A stretch of DNA of 11,220 bases from an uncultured Actinomyces sp. (GCA_938022345.1 CALIEP010000112.1:1-11220); one strand, 5' to 3'. Shown: positions 1 through 7,519, counted from the stretch's first letter. Notes: generated from the letters alone by a model not told the origin. Program-made: numbers and translations.

Positions 1-989
1 TTTCCATCCTGGAAGACTCCGGTTATATGGCCCGTGCAGCCTTCCTTGGTGACCGCGTCATGCGTGCGATCGGCCTGGATGGCCGTGTGATTTTGCCGCT
101 CATCATGGGATTCGGATGCAATCTGCCGTCACTGGCAGCAACGCGAACGCTTCCTAACACTGCCCAGCGAATCGTCACCACCATCATTACGCCCTATACC
201 TCGTGCGCAGCGCGACTGACCATCTACTTGATGATCGCGCGGATTTTCTTCCCTGATAGTGCTGGAACGGTGATCTTCTCGCTCTATGTTCTCTCGCTCA
301 TCATGGTGGTCTTGGGAGCACTTATCCTCAAGCCGTTCTTCACGAAGAAGACCACGGACTCTCCACTGTTCCTGATACTTCCCGCCTACCAGGTTCCGCG
401 AGTTTTCGTGATCTTGCGGACTACGTGGTTGCGCGCGTGGGCCTTCGTGAAGGGCGCAGGCAAGATCATCTTGGCCATGACCTTCGTCGTGTGGCTCATG
501 GGCGCCATTCCGATGGCAGGAAACTACTCTTTTGCCGATTCCGAACTCCCAATGGAGGACTCCCTTTACGGGCGCACCGCTCAGGTGCTTGAGCCTGTCT
601 TCAAGCCCGCTGGTTTTGGTGAGTGGCACATGACCGGCGCTCTGATGACCGGTTTCGTTGCGAAGGAAACAGTGATCTCGTCGATCGTCACCTCCTACAA
701 CATGGATCCCGAAACAGAAGGCGGAGATGCCGAGGACGGCGGTGACGATCTTGGTTCACTGCCTCAGTTGGTCACTGAATCCTTCCAAAAGTCTGCAGGA
801 GATGCAGCGCCGATCGGTGCCTTCGCATTCTTGGTCTTTGTGCTGACCTACACGCCCTGCATGGCGACAGTAGCTGAACAGGTCCGCCAGATTGGCGGAA
901 AGCTCACCGCTGCCGCTGTTGCAGTCCAACTCTGCACTGCGTGGCTGTTGGCTGTTGGCGTCTTCCAGATCGGACGGCTGCTTTTCTAA
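1..989 (+). CDS. feoB: Ferrous iron transport protein B, C-terminal part (5' end outside window)
   Basis: FeoB is the inner-membrane GTP-gated Fe(II) transporter. Only the C-terminal membrane part is here; the frame is open from base 3 and begins inside the motif LEDSGYMARAAF, which is typical of FeoB just after the first gate region. The conserved GFGCN motif, whose Cys is implicated in metal passage, lies at about nt 108-122. Several hydrophobic segments follow, including one near nt 195-340, one near nt 440-530 and a C-terminal pair around nt 810-985. The family signatures FVAKETVISS (nt ~654-683) and LTYTPCMAT (nt ~843-869) are clear. An acidic hydrophilic stretch (nt ~705-760) separates the gate and C-terminal helices. 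The N-terminal G domain must lie upstream. The stop TAA overlaps the ATG of the next gene (TAATG), indicating translational coupling. Identification is secure. Confidence 0.96.
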   Translation, partial: SILEDSGYMARAAFLGDRVMRAIGLDGRVILPLIMGFGCNLPSLAATRTLPNTAQRIVTTIITPYTSCAARLTIYLMIARIFFPDSAGTVIFSLYVLSLIMVVLGALILKPFFTKKTTDSPLFLILPAYQVPRVFVILRTTWLRAWAFVKGAGKIILAMTFVVWLMGAIPMAGNYSFADSELPMEDSLYGRTAQVLEPVFKPAGFGEWHMTGALMTGFVAKETVISSIVTSYNMDPETEGGDAEDGGDDLGSLPQLVTESFQKSAGDAAPIGAFAFLVFVLTYTPCMATVAEQVRQIGGKLTAAAVAVQLCTAWLLAVGVFQIGRLLF

Positions 990-1240
990 TGGCTTCTACT
1001 CAGTTTGTTTCTCCCGTCCAGCGTCTCAGAGAGGCGCTGGCGCGGGGGTGCACCCTAGAAGCCGCAGCAGCACAAGCGCAGGTGTCGAAGGCATTTGCCA
1101 CTGTCGTCATTGAGGACATGGAGCGCCGAGGCCATGCAACCAGTGCGCAGTCCCTGTGCGCTTCGGGCTTGGGTGCGTGCCACGGGAATAAGGCTCCCGA
1201 GGTGATGCTTCACTGTTCGGGATGTCCTCTGGTCATCTAG
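989..1240 (+). CDS. Small winged-helix, Cys-rich FeoC-like protein
   Basis: This 83-residue protein starts at the ATG that overlaps the feoB stop. Residues ~11-50 look like a small helix-turn-helix (RLREAL, then TLEAAAAQAQVSK, then ATVVIEDMERRG). The C-terminal third holds four cysteines spaced C57-x6-C64-x11-C76-x2-C79, ending in CSGCPLVI. A winged helix followed by a Cys cluster is the plan of FeoC, the small protein encoded after feoB in enterobacteria, whose cysteines bind an Fe-S cluster and which has been linked to FeoB stability or regulation. The spacing differs from the enterobacterial form, so this is FeoC-like by context and plan rather than by clear sequence match. It may sense iron or redox state at FeoB, or act as a small regulator. 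A frame upstream of this ATG is open but runs inside feoB, so the overlapping ATG is the sensible start. Confidence 0.8.
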   Translation: MASTQFVSPVQRLREALARGCTLEAAAAQAQVSKAFATVVIEDMERRGHATSAQSLCASGLGACHGNKAPEVMLHCSGCPLVI

Positions 1241-1263
1241 TCGCAGCCTGAGCCCAATCAACA

Positions 1264-1314
1264 AGAAGGCTCCCTGTTGACCTGCATGAAGCAGTGATCG
1301 ACAGGGAGCCTTCT
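1264..1314. terminator. Long hairpin between convergent feoC-like gene and fhs
   Basis: The arms at 1264-1280 and 1298-1314 pair over 17 bp with one G-U type mismatch. The core of 14 bp (AGAAGGCTCCCTGT with its complement) is perfect. A smaller CTGC/GCAG hairpin sits inside the loop (1282-1285 with 1291-1294). It lies 23 bases after the feoC-like stop and 18 bases after the fhs stop, exactly where a shared bidirectional terminator is expected. Neither side has a real T-run (the minus strand reads TGTTGATT), so it may act as a U-poor actinobacterial terminator or as a 3'-end stabiliser. Confidence 0.8.
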
Positions 1315-1332
1315 AAGAATCTATTCGTAGGC

Positions 1333-3021
1333 TTACTTCACTCCGGTGATTTCACCGTCAGTGGTCAGTCCAATTCGTTCTGCCGCAGGGTGAGCCGACA
1401 AACCGGGCATCGTTGAAAGCGTTCCCGAAATTGCGTAGACATAGCCTGCGCCAGCCGCAAGGCGAACTTCGCGAATGGGAAGAGTCCAACCCGTAGGCGC
1501 TCCCTTCGCTTGCGGATCGGCGCTGAGCGACATCGGAGTTTTGGCAACCACAACCTTGAGCGAACCAAAGCCAGCTGCCTGGTATTCCTTGAGGCGCTTT
1601 GCGGCGGCAGGAGTGTAATCCACTCCCGATGCCCCGTACATAGCAGCGACCTTTGCAATCTTGTCTTTAAGGGAATCAGAATCTTCGTAGAGAGGACGAA
1701 TCTGCGCATCGGCGGATTCTTCACACGCCGCAGCTACTTCACGTGCAAGCTCACGCGCGCCTTCGCCGCCCTCAACGACACCTAGGGAGCGCGCCACACG
1801 CACCCCGGCCTCGGCGCAAATTTTTTCAATCTCAGCGAGCTCGGCCTCGTGGTCGGTGGGGAAGACATTGATCGCAACCACGGGATTCAGGCCGAAACCG
1901 CGGACAATCTCAATGTGCTTGAGAAGGTTTGCGCTACCCGTGCGAATCTCTTCGACGTTTTCCTCGGTCATAGCATCGGGCAGGGGTTTGCCCGGAGCGA
2001 GGCGGTACTTACCGGAGTGGGACTTGAGTGCGCGAACCGTCGTGACTATCACTGCGCAATCGGGACGTAAACCGCCCACGGGGCACTTGATATCGAAGAA
2101 ACGCTCGGCACCCATATCCGCGCCAAAACCGGCCTCGGTCACCACGTAATCACTGTGTTGCCCGGCAAGACGGTCCGCAATCACCGAGGAACAACCCGTT
2201 GCAATATTGCCGAAAGGACCTGTGTGAACCAGGACCGGGCTGCCTTCAGTCGTGCGCAAAAGGTTCGGGCAGAGTGCGTCGCGCAGGAGCGCAGCCATTG
2301 CTCCCGCAGCTTTCAGGTCCTCGGCGGTGACGTATTCGCCGGCCTCATTTTGACCGATCACAATGCGTCCTAAACGCTCGCGAAGATCCGCGTAAGAGGT
2401 GGCCAAGGACATGATGACCATGACCTCGCTGGCGGCGGTGATGTCAAAGGACGACTGACGGGTTACGCCATCAATTGCACCACCCAAGCCCGTGACGACG
2501 TGGCGCAAAGAGCGGTCATTAACGTCTAGAACGCGTGGCCACGTGATGGAGCGCTCCTTAATGTGTAGCTCATTTCCCTGATGCAGGTGGTTATCGATCA
2601 TCGCAGACAGTAGGTTGTGTGCAGCTGTGATTGCGTGGAAATCTCCGGTCAGGTGCAGATTCATCTTCTCGAATGGCAGGACCTGGCTCTTACCATTGCC
2701 GGCCGCACCGCCTTTGACACCAAAAGTCGGCCCCATTGAGGGCTGACGGATTGTCAAAGTTGCGCTAGCACCCTCAAGTGCCAACCCCTGAACGAGGCCG
2801 ATAGCAGTCGTCGTTTTCCCCTCGCCGAAAGGCGTGGGGGAAGTTGCCGTCACAACGACGTAGCGGGCTCGTTGGGGAGCGGAAGTGTCGACAGCGGCCA
2901 GATCGATCTTTGCCAGATCAAATCCGTAGGGGAGAAGGTGCTCACTGGAGATACCCGCGCGTTCGGCCAATTCGACCAGTGGTTCCAGCTTGGAGGCAAA
3001 ATCAGTTGCAACAGTGCTCAT
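1333..3021 (-). CDS. fhs: Formate–tetrahydrofolate ligase (10-formyl-THF synthetase)
   Basis: The enzyme joins formate to tetrahydrofolate with ATP, giving 10-formyl-THF for purine synthesis and initiator tRNA formylation. At 562 residues it has the usual family length. The ATP-binding loop TPFGEGKTTT is at residues 63-72. The signature RQPSMGPTFGVKGGAAG begins at about residue 92, followed by NLHLTGDFHAITAAHNLL (121-138), WPRVLDVNDRSLRHVVTG and FDITAASEVMVI. Within the signature the usual GGGYSQV reads GNGKSQV, a small departure. The ATG at 3021 has no Shine-Dalgarno sequence, but a -10-like TAAGCT lies six bases upstream, so a leaderless message is likely. It is transcribed alone, convergent with the feo genes and divergent from the large helicase-like gene. 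Together with the cyclo-ligase at 8094-8711 it gives this window two folate one-carbon genes. Confidence 0.97.
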   Translation of the reverse strand: MSTVATDFASKLEPLVELAERAGISSEHLLPYGFDLAKIDLAAVDTSAPQRARYVVVTATSPTPFGEGKTTTAIGLVQGLALEGASATLTIRQPSMGPTFGVKGGAAGNGKSQVLPFEKMNLHLTGDFHAITAAHNLLSAMIDNHLHQGNELHIKERSITWPRVLDVNDRSLRHVVTGLGGAIDGVTRQSSFDITAASEVMVIMSLATSYADLRERLGRIVIGQNEAGEYVTAEDLKAAGAMAALLRDALCPNLLRTTEGSPVLVHTGPFGNIATGCSSVIADRLAGQHSDYVVTEAGFGADMGAERFFDIKCPVGGLRPDCAVIVTTVRALKSHSGKYRLAPGKPLPDAMTEENVEEIRTGSANLLKHIEIVRGFGLNPVVAINVFPTDHEAELAEIEKICAEAGVRVARSLGVVEGGEGARELAREVAAACEESADAQIRPLYEDSDSLKDKIAKVAAMYGASGVDYTPAAAKRLKEYQAAGFGSLKVVVAKTPMSLSADPQAKGAPTGWTLPIREVRLAAGAGYVYAISGTLSTMPGLSAHPAAERIGLTTDGEITGVK

Positions 3022-3027
3022 GGAGAT

Positions 3028-3033
3028 AGCTTA
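3028..3033 (-). promoter_or_regulatory. Candidate leaderless -10 element for fhs
   Basis: On the minus strand the hexamer TAAGCT matches the actinobacterial TANNNT -10 pattern. Six bases (ATCTCC) separate it from the fhs ATG, which puts the expected transcript start at or next to the A of ATG. No purine-rich ribosome binding site precedes the ATG. No convincing -35 box is seen 17-18 bases upstream. The call rests on spacing alone. Confidence 0.45.
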
Positions 3034-3045
3034 AGTCACTGCGGG

Positions 3046-3072
3046 CAGCCGGACTCGGTAGCCCGAGTGCTG
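3046..3072. promoter_or_regulatory. Stem-loop in the fhs / helicase-like divergent region
   Basis: ACTCGG (3053-3058) pairs with CCGAGT (3063-3068) around a TAGC loop. After a three-base bulge, CAGC (3046-3049) pairs with GCTG (3069-3072). It lies in the 115-bp gap between two divergent genes, upstream of the fhs -10-like box, so it could be an operator for either gene or a hairpin in a leader of the plus-strand transcript. There is no T-run, so it is not an obvious terminator. Confidence 0.35.
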
Positions 3073-3136
3073 GGAAAATGTTGCCTTACGGCGTTCCCTC
3101 TCGTGGCTAAGGAGTCATTTCTATTACGGTGGTTTT

Positions 3137-6100
3137 GTGGCCGTTAATTTCTTTTCTCGATCGACGCAAGATTCCTCACGGGAACCGGTAAAAACCGTTC
3201 CCGAAACGCCGAGCGCACCCAGCGACCATGTTGTCCAAGAATGGCGTGCGCAACTGCGCCTATTGACTTCGCAGGAAGGTGGGAACTCCTTCCCAAGCCT
3301 GACCGTCTCTGAGGCGCACCCGGGAGGATTGGCGCAGCTTTATGCTGGACGACCCACGAAATTGTCCAGCCTGATCCGTGAAAGTGCGGCCCATAAGCGC
3401 GCTCTCGAGCGCGCGCGTTCCCTGGTCTCTTTCGCCCACGAAATGGCAATGCGCCACGGTGTTGCCCCTGTCCACATTGCCATCGGTCACGCGCAGTGGG
3501 GCAGCGGCGAGGCCCGACAGAGCTCTCCCGTTTTCCTCCGCCCGCTGCGTCTTGCCGTTGAAGGTGATGATGTCGTTATCACCTTGCGTCATGGAATGGA
3601 ACTCTCTGCTGCTTTTGAAGATGCGCTCGCGGACAAAGGCGTGCGCATCGATATGGATGAAGTTGCGCATCTGTCGACTCAGACGCACGGTTTTTCTGCA
3701 TCCGTGGTTTTGGACCATGCCCGGCGGGCGGCCTCGGTTCTCGAGAATTTCGATGTTCGTGAAGAACTGACAATTGGGATTTTTGAACACCCTGCTGCAC
3801 TTCTACTCCGCGAGCTTGACCATCCTGCCGTTCTGATGAAGAACCGCGTGATTCGTGCTCTTGCTGGGGATGCGGCGGCTAGAAGTGCGATCTCTGGTCC
3901 TCTTCCCCAGTCCAATCCCAATGACCGTGACCCCGATGAGGAACGCGGTGCAGGCGATCTGACCCCGCGTCAACAAGATGTTGTTGAGGCCGTTGCAGAA
4001 GGCCATTACTTCATTGTCGATACGCCTTCGGGTGCAGATGATGCTTCCCTTATTTCTGCGATTATTGCCGATAGTGCCGCGAATGGACGCACACTGGTTC
4101 ACATTGCAGGTTCGCCCTCGCGCGCCCTTGCTGTTCACGGGCGTCTTCGTGAGCTCGGTATCGATGAAGCCGCGGTACGCATTGATGGCTCGAATGCAAC
4201 CGATGCGCTGCTAGCGGAGAAGCTTCTTCACGCGGCTGAAGACACGAACTCGGTTGAAGATACGGCCGAAGTTGCGCAGATGCGTGCGCGTTTGTGTACC
4301 ATCCGTCAAACCCTGTCTTCTTACACCACCTATTTGCACCACCCCTTCAAGAATTTCGGTGTCAGTGCTTTCAATGCGCTTCAGGTTCTGACTGATCTAA
4401 CGGCAACAAAGCCCGCTCCCCGAACTCGTGTACGCCTTGGCGAGGATGTTCTTCTTGAGATCGCTTCCGACCAGGGGGAGCGTGCCCGCGAGCTTCTTCA
4501 CGAGGCCTCGGCCCTTGGAGTTTTCTCGCGCCAAGCGCAGGTTGGTCCCTGGAAGGGGATCGTCATTGGCTCCCAAGAGCAGGTTCCCGATGTTCTTGAG
4601 CGAGTCGATCGTCTGGCAAAGGAAACGCTTCCGCAATTGCGAGTCGTCATGTCCTCGGTTGCGGGAGAAAGTGGGATCACCCCCGCTGCTGATATGCGTC
4701 AGTGGTATGCACAGCTGTCGATGTTCGAGGGCGTTCGTGAGGTTCTGGATATCTTCCAGCCCCGCGTCTTCGAGCGCTCTGCAGCCGATATGGTGATTGC
4801 GACCGCTTCGAAGAAGTGGCGTCAAGAACACGGTATTTCCATGTCGCGTTCTCAGCGAGTCCGTTTGGTCAAACAAGCGCAGGATATGCTCCGCCCGGGT
4901 ACCCACGTCAATGATCTTCACCGTGCTCTGCTGACCGTTCAGGAACGACGTGATGTGTGGCGCCAGCATTGCGATTCTGATGGCTGGCCGACACTGCCGT
5001 CGAATCTGACACAGGCTGTGGAACTGACCCAGGATGTTGCGGAAGATCTTGAGCATCTGACGCCCATGTTTGCGACGGCTCACGGTGATCTTGAGGCGAT
5101 GCCGATTGCTGACTTGGCGAAACTGTGCGAGAGGCTGAGTGCTGATCCCGAAGGTGGTTACGAGCTTCCTCGTCGCGTTGCGGTTTTGAAGGCTCTGTCC
5201 GAGCTTGGCCTTGAACCGCTGACCCGAGATCTTCGTCAGCGTCATGTCGCTGACGACCAACTGGATGCCGAACTTGACCTAGCGTGGTGGGCCTCGATCT
5301 TGGGCTTGATGCTGGCAACCGATTCGCGCTTGGGTGGTTTTGATCCTACCGTTTTGGAGCAAACCTTGATTGAGGGCCGCGATTTGGATCGCCGTCAGGT
5401 CGCATCGCTGGTCCCGCAGGTCATTTCGCGTCTGCATCGGGTACGTACGCAGGCTTTGGCCGATGATCCACAAGCCTTGCGCGCTCTTGAATTGGCCGTC
5501 CAAGACCAACATCCGCTGACGTCTTTGTACGCGCAATTCCCCTTGTCGTGGAAGCTTATTCCCGCGGTTTTGACGGTCCCGACACTGGTTCCCCAAATTT
5601 TGCCTGAGCAGCAACAAGTCGATGTCGTTATTTTGGACGGCATCGATGAGCTCCCCATTGCAGAACTGGTTCCGATTATTTCGCGAGCATCGCAGGTAGT
5701 CGTCTTTGCCGATCTTGCGCAGGAACACGGTGAGGATGCCGTCGAGGCCCTGGCCGAGGTTCTTCCGCACGTGCGCATGGATGTTCGCCCAACGCGCTTG
5801 AACGATCAGATGGCATTGCTTCTTGCCCGATACCGCGTTGACCACACGGGTGTTCCGGTTCCTTGGACCTCTGCCAGCGCTCCGGTGACCGCGGTGTGGA
5901 CAGAGGGCACGGGAATGCCGACTCCTGGAAGTGAGGCCGTTGAGTCGACTTCCGTAGAAGTTGATGCTGTTGTCGAGGCTGTTCTTGAGCACGCGACTTC
6001 AACCCCGGATCGTTCTCTTGCTGTCGTCGCGTTGAATTCACAGCACGCTGAGCGAATCCGCGCCCAACTGACGCGCACGATCGGCGCCGAGCCCGGCTTG

Positions 6101-7213
6101 GCCTCGTTCTTTGATCCCGCGCGCGTGGAACCTTTCGTGGTTGTTGACCCCGATGGTGCACGAGGCCTGGGCCGCGACCACGTCATTATTTCTGTTGGTT
6201 TCGCGAAGACTCCTCACGGTCGCGTTATTCACCACTTTGGCGTTTTTTCTTCCCCTGCGGGTGCGGGAGTAATGGCTGATGTCTTGCGCTCGGTGCGCGG
6301 CGATCTGACTGTTGTCTCTTCGATTCGACCCGAAGAGATTGATACTTCGCGTTTGTCCCAGCGCGGTGCGCTCATGCTGGTCGATCTGCTGGAGATCGCT
6401 CAGGGCCAGTCAGGTGTGGGAATTGATGCCTGGCCGACCCTGGAGATCGAGCCGGATCGTCTGCTCATCGACCTTGCGGATCGCCTGTACGGCTTGGGTC
6501 TTGAGGTTGTTGCAAATATCGGTATTCCCGGTGGTTTGCGGATTCCCCTTGCTATCGGACACCCCGAGGTTCCGGGACGTCTGCTCCTCGCGGTTCTGAC
6601 TGATGACGATGAGTATGTTGCTCAGCCTTCATTGCGTGTACGCGATCGTCTGTGGCCTTCGATGCTTGAGGAGCAGGGATGGAAGGTGCATATCGCATTG
6701 TCGATGGCGGTTTTCATTGACCCCGCAAAGGAAACGGATCGCATTGTCCAGCTGGTGCTGGATGCAGTTGATGAGATCAACGGTCCCGCAGCACCAGTAC
6801 TTGAGCTTCCCGAAGATCCGGACGCTGAGTTTGGCGTAGCTGAAGAAGAAGATGCTTTCGCTTCTGTTTCCGCCGAGGCATCGCATGGGGATCAGGAGGA
6901 TGACGAGGCCTCGCAGGCTCGTCAGCGCCGTGATGAGTTGGTTGAGGATGCTCGTGAGAACGAGGCCGAGGCTGAGTCTGAAAACGACGCTGATAGCGCG
7001 CGTGGAGAACGTCCCGCGATTGCGCGCGGTTTGCCTCTGGCGGCCTATAGCGATGATCAATTGGATGAGGTCGCACTGTGGGTGGCATCCGATGGTGTTG
7101 AGCGCAGCGAAGAAGAGGCCGTTGACGAGCTCTGGCGCGCACTTGGATTGACTCGTCGCGGCGCCCAGACCGATGCGGTCTTGCGTCATGTGATTCGTAG
7201 GAATAGTAAGTGA
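3137..7213 (+). CDS. DUF4011-type helicase/endonuclease-like protein with degenerate catalytic motifs
   Basis: This 1358-residue protein is predicted cytoplasmic, with no signal peptide or membrane segment. Domains by eye: a DUF4011-like N-terminus (~33-245; GVAPVHIAIGHAQW at 108-121, PVFLRPLRL at 131-139, then ELTIGIFEHPAALLLREL); a superfamily 1 helicase core split by a long helical insert (~275-1090); a restriction-endonuclease-like domain (~1107-1195); an acidic low-complexity linker (~1222-1290); and a DUF3320-like terminal helical domain (~1297-1356). The Q-motif-like LTPRQQDVVEAV (275-286) is kept, but Walker A reads DTPSGADDAS (295-304) with no Lys, and Walker B reads VVILDGIDEL (830-839). 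Motif III reads VVVFADLAQEHG. The motif VI region reads ADVLRSVRGDLTVVSSIRPEEID, without the TRAR arginine. The nuclease domain keeps its frame (GLRIPLAIGHPEVPGRLLLA) but lacks the IDLAV Asp and the IECDG Glu. The GTG start is the only usable one, since the open frame upstream has no start codon; AAGGAG at 3109-3114 is too far away (22 bases). It is probably a conserved pseudo-enzyme, because the frame is intact and codon use matches its neighbours. Family assignment is from memory. Confidence 0.8.
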   Translation: MAVNFFSRSTQDSSREPVKTVPETPSAPSDHVVQEWRAQLRLLTSQEGGNSFPSLTVSEAHPGGLAQLYAGRPTKLSSLIRESAAHKRALERARSLVSFAHEMAMRHGVAPVHIAIGHAQWGSGEARQSSPVFLRPLRLAVEGDDVVITLRHGMELSAAFEDALADKGVRIDMDEVAHLSTQTHGFSASVVLDHARRAASVLENFDVREELTIGIFEHPAALLLRELDHPAVLMKNRVIRALAGDAAARSAISGPLPQSNPNDRDPDEERGAGDLTPRQQDVVEAVAEGHYFIVDTPSGADDASLISAIIADSAANGRTLVHIAGSPSRALAVHGRLRELGIDEAAVRIDGSNATDALLAEKLLHAAEDTNSVEDTAEVAQMRARLCTIRQTLSSYTTYLHHPFKNFGVSAFNALQVLTDLTATKPAPRTRVRLGEDVLLEIASDQGERARELLHEASALGVFSRQAQVGPWKGIVIGSQEQVPDVLERVDRLAKETLPQLRVVMSSVAGESGITPAADMRQWYAQLSMFEGVREVLDIFQPRVFERSAADMVIATASKKWRQEHGISMSRSQRVRLVKQAQDMLRPGTHVNDLHRALLTVQERRDVWRQHCDSDGWPTLPSNLTQAVELTQDVAEDLEHLTPMFATAHGDLEAMPIADLAKLCERLSADPEGGYELPRRVAVLKALSELGLEPLTRDLRQRHVADDQLDAELDLAWWASILGLMLATDSRLGGFDPTVLEQTLIEGRDLDRRQVASLVPQVISRLHRVRTQALADDPQALRALELAVQDQHPLTSLYAQFPLSWKLIPAVLTVPTLVPQILPEQQQVDVVILDGIDELPIAELVPIISRASQVVVFADLAQEHGEDAVEALAEVLPHVRMDVRPTRLNDQMALLLARYRVDHTGVPVPWTSASAPVTAVWTEGTGMPTPGSEAVESTSVEVDAVVEAVLEHATSTPDRSLAVVALNSQHAERIRAQLTRTIGAEPGLASFFDPARVEPFVVVDPDGARGLGRDHVIISVGFAKTPHGRVIHHFGVFSSPAGAGVMADVLRSVRGDLTVVSSIRPEEIDTSRLSQRGALMLVDLLEIAQGQSGVGIDAWPTLEIEPDRLLIDLADRLYGLGLEVVANIGIPGGLRIPLAIGHPEVPGRLLLAVLTDDDEYVAQPSLRVRDRLWPSMLEEQGWKVHIALSMAVFIDPAKETDRIVQLVLDAVDEINGPAAPVLELPEDPDAEFGVAEEEDAFASVSAEASHGDQEDDEASQARQRRDELVEDARENEAEAESENDADSARGERPAIARGLPLAAYSDDQLDEVALWVASDGVERSEEEAVDELWRALGLTRRGAQTDAVLRHVIRRNSK

Positions 7214-7443
7214 GTGACGCCTCTGAGGTAACGCGCTCGCGGAAGCGCAGGCGCGTACTCTTCGTCAACGAGGTTGATGAAAGGCTGATTTCACAGGGGA
7301 TCCCTACCTCGCTGGAGGATCGAGTTTCCGACCAAGAACGTCAGGATGCTCTTGATAAGGCGCATATAGTTGGCGAGGCGGATCAGTCAAATACTGCTCG
7401 CCTCGCCGCTAACGTCCCTCCACACTCCCAAGCGCGGATTTAG
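7210..7443 (+). CDS. Small basic hypothetical protein coupled to the helicase-like gene
   Basis: This 77-residue protein starts at a GTG overlapping the upstream stop by four bases (GTGA), with AGGA at 7199-7202 seven bases before it. It opens with a strongly basic patch (RSRKRRRVLF, residues 9-18), then a mixed-charge, probably helical middle (EVDERLISQGIPTSLEDRVSDQERQDALDKA), and a polar tail. It has no cysteines, membrane segment or motif that I recognise. The overlap, the ribosome binding site and the terminator 24 bases after its stop argue for a real gene co-translated with its giant neighbour. The basic head could bind nucleic acid or the acidic linker of the upstream protein; that is inference. 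I do not recognise a family. Confidence 0.62.
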   Translation: MSDASEVTRSRKRRRVLFVNEVDERLISQGIPTSLEDRVSDQERQDALDKAHIVGEADQSNTARLAANVPPHSQARI

Positions 7444-7466
7444 TTGGCGCAGAATGACATAGAAAA

Positions 7467-7500
7467 ACGGTGGTGGCAACCATTTGGTTGCCACCACCGT
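7467..7500. terminator. Perfect 15-bp bidirectional terminator hairpin
   Basis: The arms 7467-7481 (ACGGTGGTGGCAACC) and 7486-7500 are exact complements around an ATTT loop. On the minus strand the stem is followed at once by a U-run (complement of the A-run at 7463-7467), making a classic intrinsic terminator 20 bases after the mscL stop. On the plus strand, GACGTTTTC follows, a weaker tail that can still end the helicase-like operon. Confidence 0.92.
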
Positions 7501-7519
7501 GACGTTTTCAGGCGAACAA

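Noticed and set aside
129..629. Minus-strand open frame inside feoB
   Set aside because: The translation is rich in His, Asp, Glu and Arg with no hydrophobic core or motif, and it is antisense to conserved FeoB membrane helices.
4397..5260. Long minus-strand open frame (287 codons) inside the helicase-like gene
   Set aside because: It is antisense to a clearly coding frame with recognisable domains, its translation shows no family motif, and it has no ribosome site; a codon-bias shadow. The same holds for 5279-5992 minus and 6629-7189 minus.
3137..7213. Reading the large gene as an active anti-phage helicase-nuclease
   Set aside because: The Walker A Lys, DE box, TRAR arginine and nuclease acids are all missing, so activity cannot be claimed.
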